Shown: positions 23,206 to 28,636 of the stretch, piece after piece
Numbering within the stretch: position 1 is the stretch's first letter
How the letters are laid out: every line of letters starts with the position of its first letter
DNA from: Treponema sp.
GTDB lineage: Bacteria; Spirochaetota; Spirochaetia; Treponematales; Treponemataceae
DNA length: 28,636 nt
Reading direction: 5' to 3'
NCBI GenBank assembly: GCA_004554075.1
Contig: SFOB01000024.1
Coordinates: 1-28,636 of the forward strand
The notes under the pieces: generated by a model
The model's input: only the letters and a program-made list of their open reading frames with translations
The model's database searches: none
What the model was told of the DNA's origin: nothing
Made by a program: the position numbers and the translations under genes

Positions 23206-24252
23206 ATGAAAAAGAAAGTTTTGTGGGCTATTATCACTCTTTTACTTTCCATTCTTACAATTTATGCACTCTTTTATAATAGCGGACTTTCTCTTCCAGA
23301 ACTCTTGCAGGATATAAAAGAAGCTTCTCCAATGTGGCTTATTCCTGCAGCTCTTTGCATGCTTGGATACATCTTTTTTGAAGGACGATCTCTTGTTCTT
23401 ATTCTGAGAACCCTGGGATACCCTGCAAAAAAACGCCAAGGCTTCTTATATGCCTCAGCAGACATTTACTTTTCTTCTATTACACCGTCTGCAACAGGAG
23501 GTCAGCCTGCCAGCGCATATTTTATGCACAAAAATGGTATTTCTGCCGTTGTAGTAACTGTTTCTCTGATTCTGAACCTTACAATGTATACTCTGGCCAT
23601 CATAACTTTGGGCCTTATTTCGCTGATTTTCTTTCCTCATATTTTTCTTGAATTCGCACTTCCCTGCAAAATCATGATACTTATTGGTATTGCTGCAATG
23701 GGAATTCTTTTAAGCTTCTTTTTAATCTTACTGAAAAAGCAAAGCATTCTTTTAAGTATTGGCAATATCATTGTTAAGATTATTCACAAACTTCATTTTA
23801 AGACTGCAGCTGAAAAGTTTAAGCACAAGCTTGATAATATGATTGAAAAATACAACGAATGTGTTGTAACACTTGCAGGAAAAAAGAAACTTCTTGTAAA
23901 AACTTATTTTCTGAATCTTTTTCAGAGAATAGCTCAGATTCTTGTAACAGTCTTCTGCTATTACGCAATGCATGGAAATCTGGCAGACGGACTTAAAATC
24001 TTTATAATTCAGACTTATGTAGTAATCGGCTCTAACTTTATACCGGTTCCTGGAGCTGTTGGTATTTCTGAATTCCTTATGTTCTTTGGCTATACAATGC
24101 TTTTAAGTGAAGAAGCAGCATATACTCTTGCAATTCTTGGAAGAGGTATTTCATTCTATACTTGTAGCATTATTAGCATTTTTACTGTAATATTAGGATA
24201 TATAATGATTCGTTATAAACGGATCCATCGGAATAATGAGGGGATAAAATGA
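23206..24252 (+). CDS. Flippase-like integral membrane protein (UPF0104 / lysylphosphatidylglycerol synthase TM family)
   Basis: 348 residues with about eight hydrophobic helices. The conserved segment SSITPSATGGQPASAYFMHKNGI and the late glycine/proline run NFIPVPGAVGISEFLMFFGY are typical of the family that forms the membrane half of MprF and stands alone as UPF0104 (YbhN, AglD). Such proteins are linked to lipid transfer or flipping, but the substrate of free-standing members is mostly unknown. No soluble aminoacyl-transferase domain is present, so it is not a complete MprF. It overlaps the next gene by ATGA (24249-24252), so translation is probably coupled. The lipid-enzyme neighbours support a role in phospholipid handling, by inference. 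Confidence 0.87.
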   Translation: MKKKVLWAIITLLLSILTIYALFYNSGLSLPELLQDIKEASPMWLIPAALCMLGYIFFEGRSLVLILRTLGYPAKKRQGFLYASADIYFSSITPSATGGQPASAYFMHKNGISAVVVTVSLILNLTMYTLAIITLGLISLIFFPHIFLEFALPCKIMILIGIAAMGILLSFFLILLKKQSILLSIGNIIVKIIHKLHFKTAAEKFKHKLDNMIEKYNECVVTLAGKKKLLVKTYFLNLFQRIAQILVTVFCYYAMHGNLADGLKIFIIQTYVVIGSNFIPVPGAVGISEFLMFFGYTMLLSEEAAYTLAILGRGISFYTCSIISIFTVILGYIMIRYKRIHRNNEGIK

Positions 24253-25769
24253 TCGGATTTTATGATTACACTGTAATTCTTACCTATCTTTCAATGCTTT
24301 CTGCAACAAGCGGAATTATGCTTTGTCTTAATGACATAGGACATCCTTATCTGGGAATGTTTTTCCTTATGTTCTGCGGACTTTGCGATGCTTTTGACGG
24401 AAAGGTTGCACGCACTAAGAAAAACCGTACAGAACAGATGAAACAGTTTGGTATTCAAATTGATTCACTTTCAGACCTGGTTGCTTTTGGTGTTCTGCCG
24501 GCTTGTATCGGAATTGCAATGTTACGCAGCAGCATTGAATTTTCAATCTTCCCTAATTTTAAATTCCTTCATCTTGATGACAAATCTGCTATTATAAAAG
24601 TAATTCTTAATATAATTGCTGTATTCTATGCACTTGCTGCTATGATTCGCCTTGCATTCTTCAACGTTCTTGAAGAAGAAAGACAGAAAACAGAAGGTGG
24701 CGGAGTAAACAAAACTTACCTTGGACTTCCAGTAACAAGTTCTGCCCTTATCTTCCCTACCATCCTTTTGATCCACATCTTCTGCAGTGCAGACCTTACC
24801 TTCCTTTATTTTGTTTTCCTTGCAATTGTCGGAGTTCTCTTTATTTCAAGAATCCAGCTTAAAAAGCCAACTACAAAGGGCGTTTTGATTATGATTGCTA
24901 TAGGCCTTATAGAAGCTGCAGCACTTGCCTTTGTATTCATTGTAATGAAAAAAATAATGGATTCTCTGACTTTTCTTTATAAGACAGTACCCGGAAGATT
25001 TTTCTTAAAACTCCTTACAACCAGAGCCCTTTCAAAGCTGGCAGGAGCTTTTCTTGACTCTTCTGCTTCATCATTTCTGATTAAAGGCTTTGTTGAAAAA
25101 AACAACATTAACCTTGATGATTATCAGACAGACGGCATCAAAACTTTTAATCAGTTTTTCAGACGAAAGATAAAAGAAGGACGCCGTCCTTTTGATATGG
25201 ATGCAAATCACCTTTGCACTCCCTGCGACGGTCTTCTTTCTGTCTGGAATATAAAAGCTGATACAGTTATTCCTGTAAAGCAGTCTCTCTACACAATAAA
25301 ATCCCTTTTACAGAACGAAGAGCTTGCGGCAGAGTATAATGACGGACTTTGTCTTGTTTTCCGCTTATGTGTAGATAATTATCACAGATACTCTTATGCA
25401 GAAAGCGGCAAAAAAGGACCAAACATTTTTATTCCGGGCATTCTTCATACTGTTCGCCCTATTGCTTTGGAAAGTCTTCCTGTTTTTGCAGAAAACTGTC
25501 GCGAGTATACAGTTATTGAAAGCCCTGTATTTGGAAAGCTTGTTCAGATGGAAGTTGGAGCAATGCTTGTAGGAAGAATCGTAAACCTGGAAGGCGAAGG
25601 GATGGCCGAACGCGGTAAGGAAAAAGGCTTTTTTGAATACGGTGGTTCAACAATTATCCTTCTGGTAAAAAAAGATACTGTAAACATAAAAGATGAAATC
25701 ATTAATAACTCACAGGCAGGAATTGAAACTCCTGTAAAGATGGGGCAGATGATAGGTACAAGGCGGTAA
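24249..25769 (+). CDS. Fused phosphatidylserine synthase and phosphatidylserine decarboxylase
   Basis: 506 residues. Residues about 1-235 form a CDP-alcohol phosphatidyltransferase with the signature D-G-K-V-A-R then G-I-Q-I-D-S-L-S-D; the AR-to-G gap is 12 residues instead of the usual 8. This half should make phosphatidylserine from CDP-diacylglycerol and serine. Residues about 240-506 form a phosphatidylserine decarboxylase: FNQFFRRKIKEGRRPFD, PCDGLLS, KQSLYTIKSLL, DNYHRYSY and FFEYGGSTIILL, where S467 of GGST is the expected self-cleavage site giving the pyruvoyl group. Together the two halves make phosphatidylethanolamine. The start has GAGGGG and overlaps the upstream stop by ATGA. The region between halves has no stop or frameshift; a real fusion is clear. 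Self-cleavage would leave the synthase joined to the decarboxylase beta chain. Confidence 0.93.
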   Translation: MIGFYDYTVILTYLSMLSATSGIMLCLNDIGHPYLGMFFLMFCGLCDAFDGKVARTKKNRTEQMKQFGIQIDSLSDLVAFGVLPACIGIAMLRSSIEFSIFPNFKFLHLDDKSAIIKVILNIIAVFYALAAMIRLAFFNVLEEERQKTEGGGVNKTYLGLPVTSSALIFPTILLIHIFCSADLTFLYFVFLAIVGVLFISRIQLKKPTTKGVLIMIAIGLIEAAALAFVFIVMKKIMDSLTFLYKTVPGRFFLKLLTTRALSKLAGAFLDSSASSFLIKGFVEKNNINLDDYQTDGIKTFNQFFRRKIKEGRRPFDMDANHLCTPCDGLLSVWNIKADTVIPVKQSLYTIKSLLQNEELAAEYNDGLCLVFRLCVDNYHRYSYAESGKKGPNIFIPGILHTVRPIALESLPVFAENCREYTVIESPVFGKLVQMEVGAMLVGRIVNLEGEGMAERGKEKGFFEYGGSTIILLVKKDTVNIKDEIINNSQAGIETPVKMGQMIGTRR

Positions 25770-25775
25770 ATTGAA

Positions 25776-26420
25776 ATGATAAAAAAATATGGCAACGCAA
25801 TTTTCTGGGGAATCTGTTTTATTATTTTTACAATTCTTCTTAAAGTAATTGATATTCAGCCAACAGGACCAGAGGGTTCTTTGATTGGTTTTTCAAGCTT
25901 AAACAATGCAGTTTTTTCTTTGCTTGGAACAAATACTTTCTGTTATAAACTTACACAGGCTTTTGGCCTTCTTGCAATTTTAGTTGCAGGTCTTTTTGCC
26001 CTAACCGGATTAATCCAGCTCATTAAAAGAAAAAGCCTTATTAAAATTGACCGAGAAATAATCGTTACAGGAATTATTTATATTCTTGTAATTATTCTTT
26101 ATGTACTCTTTGAAAAGCTTGCAATTAATTATCGCCCTGTAATTACAGATGAAGGTCTTGAAGCATCCTTCCCTTCAACACACACGATGCTGATTCTGAC
26201 AATTCTTGGAACTGCTCTTCCGCTTGCAGGCAGATACATTACAAATCCAAAGATTGCATTTGCTGCAAAACTCTTTTGCATAGTTATCATGTGGCTCACA
26301 ATTATCTGCAGATTATTGAGTGGAGTTCACTGGTTTACAGATATTATAGGCGGAGTGCTTATTTCACTTTGTCTGATTTCATTACACAAGGCTTTGTGTT
26401 TCAAAAAAGAAAATAAATAG
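25776..26420 (+). CDS. PAP2-family lipid phosphatase
   Basis: 214 residues with about six hydrophobic helices. The phosphatase motifs are KLAINYRP (K, then RP after five residues rather than the usual six), SFPSTHT (usual PSGH) and CRLLSGVHWFTD (R-x5-H-x3-D), so the catalytic His and Asp are present. PAP2 enzymes dephosphorylate phosphatidic acid, phosphatidylglycerol phosphate or undecaprenyl pyrophosphate; which one cannot be decided here. The gene starts 6 bases after the synthase/decarboxylase stop, with AGGCGG as a plausible ribosome-binding site overlapping the end of that gene. Its 3' end is 4 bases from the convergent RluA-type gene, with no terminator between. Confidence 0.88.
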   Translation: MIKKYGNAIFWGICFIIFTILLKVIDIQPTGPEGSLIGFSSLNNAVFSLLGTNTFCYKLTQAFGLLAILVAGLFALTGLIQLIKRKSLIKIDREIIVTGIIYILVIILYVLFEKLAINYRPVITDEGLEASFPSTHTMLILTILGTALPLAGRYITNPKIAFAAKLFCIVIMWLTIICRLLSGVHWFTDIIGGVLISLCLISLHKALCFKKENK

Positions 26421-26424
26421 TAAA

Positions 26425-27810
26425 TTAAAATTCCGGCTTACAGCTGATATTCATTTTTTCTCCGCTTGTCGGATGGAAAAATGTTATTTCAGCCGCATGA
26501 AGCATAAGTCTCTGGCCCTCTTGCCAGTTTCCATATAAAGAATCTCCAACAATCGGTATACCAAGGCCACCAAGCACAGATGAACAGCTTGCGGCAAGCC
26601 TTAATTGATGAGTACGACCTGTCAAAGGTGAAAACTCAATTCTGGTTACAAGTTTTTCCTGGTCCTGAAACTTAAGTTTTTCTACACCAAGCTTCTTCCA
26701 CTCGGTAATTCCAAGCTTTCCATTTTCTGCATCGTAAATCTGATGCGGCCGGTTTTCTACATCCAGTCTGAATGGAAGCTCTGTTTTTCCTTCCGGCTTT
26801 CCCCTGAGAACTCCATCCAGAAGAGCAATATATTTTTTATGTACCTTGCCCGAAGCAAACTCTTCGTTTAATTTTCTATGGGCTTCAGTATTCAGGGCAA
26901 GTACAAGAATGCCTGAGGTTTCCATATCAAGTCTGTGAACAGCACATTGTTTTGGAGCCTGTGGAAAAAAGTTTCGCACTCTTGCTTCTGCACAATCCTG
27001 TTTTTCTTCCCCCTTCCCCGGCACAGACAAAAGACCACCCGGTTTATTTATAACAATTATATCTTTATCGCAATATAAAATTTCAAGGCCAAGAATCTCA
27101 GGGAGAATGTAGCCGCAGCGTTCGTCGCATGGTGTATAAGAAGTACCGTTTGTTTTATGAGCAGTATCTCGGCCATAATAAACTTCGTCCATACTTACAG
27201 GTTCAAGACCGTGTTCAAAAGCATAGCTTAAAAGTTTTGGAGCACAGCAATCCCCGGTTCCAGTTGGCGGAAGGTGATTATTATGATTATGTATGATTTG
27301 ATTAAGAGAGATTTTCTTACCGTCATATCGGGTAAACTCATACAAAGAAAAGACTTTCCTTAGAGATTCATCTGTCAAAGAAGTACGTTCTTCTGAAAGA
27401 GCTTTTATTTCCGGGGAGGTTTTATTAACTAACGTTAGTTTGTTTATCTGATCTGTAAGCTCATGAATTTTAAAATCATTTTCTTCAAGAGCTTGGTCTA
27501 TTTTTTCTGATGAAACTATAGATGGAACAAAGATTGATTTTTCAGCAAAGAGATTTTCAAGGGGCACATCTGCCACCAGCTGCTTGTTGTTTCCACTCAC
27601 AGCATAAAGAACTACACGGTGCCCAGAGCCAGCCCCCTCACCATCGCCAGCAGCTTCCCAACAGACAAGGCTTCCAATCATAAGCCCCTGCCCCTTTCGC
27701 TCCTGGCTTTCGCGGCCTGTCTGCCTTAGTTCTACAGAACCATTCTCAATCAGAGAAATGAGCTTCTGGCAGTAATGGCGGGCAGACTCCTGGGCAAAGG
27801 GCGGGAACAT
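26425..27810 (-). CDS. RluA-family pseudouridine synthase with long N-terminal extension
   Basis: 461 residues. The C-terminal half (about 225-461) is the RluA catalytic domain: ILYCDKDIIVINKPGGLLSVPG, CAVHRLDMETSGILVLAL with the catalytic Asp in HRLD, GRTHQLRLAA and GDSLYGN. It isomerises uridine to pseudouridine in rRNA or tRNA; the site is unknown. The first about 225 residues are not an S4 domain. They include a Glu/Lys-rich coiled-coil-like part (about 95-150) and GTGDCCAPKLLSYAFEHGL, a segment I associate with the long RluA-like proteins of other bacteria. It starts 16 bases after the rpiA stop, so it is probably translated from the rpiA mRNA. The ribosome-binding site is weak (AAGGA at 13 bases or AAGA next to the ATG). 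Confidence 0.9.
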   Translation of the reverse strand: MFPPFAQESARHYCQKLISLIENGSVELRQTGRESQERKGQGLMIGSLVCWEAAGDGEGAGSGHRVVLYAVSGNNKQLVADVPLENLFAEKSIFVPSIVSSEKIDQALEENDFKIHELTDQINKLTLVNKTSPEIKALSEERTSLTDESLRKVFSLYEFTRYDGKKISLNQIIHNHNNHLPPTGTGDCCAPKLLSYAFEHGLEPVSMDEVYYGRDTAHKTNGTSYTPCDERCGYILPEILGLEILYCDKDIIVINKPGGLLSVPGKGEEKQDCAEARVRNFFPQAPKQCAVHRLDMETSGILVLALNTEAHRKLNEEFASGKVHKKYIALLDGVLRGKPEGKTELPFRLDVENRPHQIYDAENGKLGITEWKKLGVEKLKFQDQEKLVTRIEFSPLTGRTHQLRLAASCSSVLGGLGIPIVGDSLYGNWQEGQRLMLHAAEITFFHPTSGEKMNISCKPEF

Positions 27811-27826
27811 TCTTAGACGCCAGTCC

Positions 27827-28555
27827 TTATTTAAGGTTTCTGATTTCTACAGAACCGTCTTCTTTTGAAATGAAAACGATAGGTTTATTCTGAGTAAAGA
27901 GACCTGTTTCTACAACACCAACAATTGAGTTGATTTTTGCTTCCATCTCAGGAACGTTAATAGGCTCTTTCCAGGTACAGTCAAGAATCTGATTTCCGTT
28001 ATCTGTAATTACAGGACCAGCCTTACGCACACCTTCACGAAGAACTGCATTAGCACCAAGAGCCGCAAGAGCATTCATAACAGGCACACGGGCATCACCA
28101 ATAATTTCTACAGGAACAGGGAACTTAGTACCAATTGTCTGAACTGATTTTGAAGAATCTGCAATAACAACAAAAATCTTTGCATTGTATTCAACAATCT
28201 TTTCACGAACATGAGCAGCACCGCCACCCTTAATACAGTTGCAGTCAGGATCAACTTCATCTGCACCGTCAATTGCAAGGTCAAGCTGTCCGCCGATTAC
28301 TTTATCATTCATTGTGTAAACAGGAATACCGTAATCCTGGCAGGCATTCTGTGTCTGGAAGCTTGTTACAACAGCCTTTACATCCTTAAGTTTTCCGCTG
28401 TTGATATGTTCAGCAAGACGCTTTACAGCAGGCATGGCAGTTGAACCGGTTCCAAGACCAATTTTCATTCCGCTGAAAATCAAGCCCTTTTCTATAAGTG
28501 TATCAATGGCAGTGTTTGCCACAAGTGTTTTCTGTTCTGATTGTGAAAGTCCCAT
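27827..28555 (-). CDS. rpiA: Ribose-5-phosphate isomerase A
   Basis: The enzyme interconverts ribose-5-phosphate and ribulose-5-phosphate in the pentose phosphate pathway. The 242-residue product shows the phosphate loop GLGTGSTA, VTSFQTQ, LAIDGADEVDPDCNCIKGGGAAHVREKIV with the catalytic acid and lysine region, and IADSSKSV. Length is normal for RpiA. ATG 28553-28555 has GAGGAA 7-8 bases upstream, and a TATAAT box lies at 28573-28578. It is followed by the RluA-type gene after 16 bases. A palindromic repeat occupies the -35 region. Confidence 0.96.
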   Translation of the reverse strand: MGLSQSEQKTLVANTAIDTLIEKGLIFSGMKIGLGTGSTAMPAVKRLAEHINSGKLKDVKAVVTSFQTQNACQDYGIPVYTMNDKVIGGQLDLAIDGADEVDPDCNCIKGGGAAHVREKIVEYNAKIFVVIADSSKSVQTIGTKFPVPVEIIGDARVPVMNALAALGANAVLREGVRKAGPVITDNGNQILDCTWKEPINVPEMEAKINSIVGVVETGLFTQNKPIVFISKEDGSVEIRNLK

Positions 28556-28572
28556 TTTATTTCCTCGTTGTT

Positions 28573-28578
28573 ATTATA
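28573..28578 (-). promoter_or_regulatory. rpiA -10 box
   Basis: TATAAT on the minus strand, with predicted start near 28566 and a short leader containing GAGGAA. The place expected for the -35 box (about 28595-28602) lies within palindromic repeat copy C and does not match the consensus. Confidence 0.45.
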
Positions 28579-28584
28579 TTTGAG

Positions 28585-28636
28585 ACCCTGAAACAAGTTC
28601 AGGGTGACATGTCATACTGTCATGCTGAACTTGTTT
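28585..28636. repeat. Short palindromic repeat, copy C, plus a second partial copy running off the window
   Basis: The hairpin has arms ACCCTGAA (28585-28592) and TTCAGGGT (28598-28605) around ACAAG, followed by GACA. From 28618 a second unit in opposite orientation (TGTCATGCTGAACTTGTTT) continues past the edge. The arms of copy C differ from copies A and B at the same paired positions. Confidence 0.85.

Noticed and set aside
23206..24252. Complete MprF lysylphosphatidylglycerol synthase
   Set aside because: Only the membrane domain is present; the C-terminal aminoacyl-transferase domain is missing.

Overview
The window looks like a chromosomal segment of a spirochaete of the genus Treponema, probably a host-associated (gut or rumen) species. 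The reasons are the cheA-cheW gene order on the left edge, the CheA architecture, the mixture of AT-rich genes with GC-rich intergenic palindromes, and the overall gene content. The species cannot be named from sequence reading alone. No rRNA, tRNA, CRISPR array, phage gene or transposase was found.

Layout. 1-2939 (minus): chemotaxis genes cheA then cheW, with cheW cut by the window edge. 3079-4305 (plus): an exported protein that is probably an outer-membrane beta-barrel. 4356-5654 (plus): an OFA-type major facilitator transporter, ending at a strong bidirectional terminator. 5728-12041 (minus): a tight three-gene signalling operon made of a membrane hybrid histidine kinase, a FIST sensor protein, and a very unusual protein that joins an [FeFe]-hydrogenase-like sensor module to degenerate GGDEF, intact EAL and PAS domains. 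12121-13407 (plus): a dNTPase-like HD protein. 13397-15376 (minus): a second membrane-bound EAL protein. 15530-16801 (minus): an ornithine carbamoyltransferase-like gene and a small ACT-domain protein. 16969-19269 (minus): a ParE-type topoisomerase subunit with a histone-H1-like Lys/Ala tail at its N-terminus. 19393-20388 and 20456-21283 (minus): a radical SAM protein and an M28 peptidase. 21605-23107 (plus): glyA with its terminator. 23206-26420 (plus): a lipid operon (flippase-like membrane protein, a fused phosphatidylserine synthase/decarboxylase, a PAP2 phosphatase). 26425-28555 (minus): rpiA followed by an RluA-family pseudouridine synthase.

How it works together. The left third is rich in signalling: a chemotaxis kinase, a hybrid kinase, a FIST sensor and two c-di-GMP phosphodiesterases. 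The best candidate for an undescribed system is the kinase-FIST-hydrogenase/EAL operon, which by inference senses H2 or redox state and lowers c-di-GMP. The lipid operon could carry out CDP-diacylglycerol to phosphatidylethanolamine on one polypeptide.

Two genome-scale patterns stand out. First, several genes (cheA, the hybrid kinase, the second EAL protein, the M28 peptidase, the radical SAM protein, probably the flippase-like gene) have a sigma-70-like -10 box only 6-8 bases before the ATG and no ribosome-binding site, which predicts leaderless mRNAs. Other genes have ordinary Shine-Dalgarno sites. Second, several families of short palindromic repeats lie between genes. Two of them appear to have entered the radical SAM gene in frame, one inside it and one at its 3' end, and another shows paired base changes that preserve a hairpin between copies.
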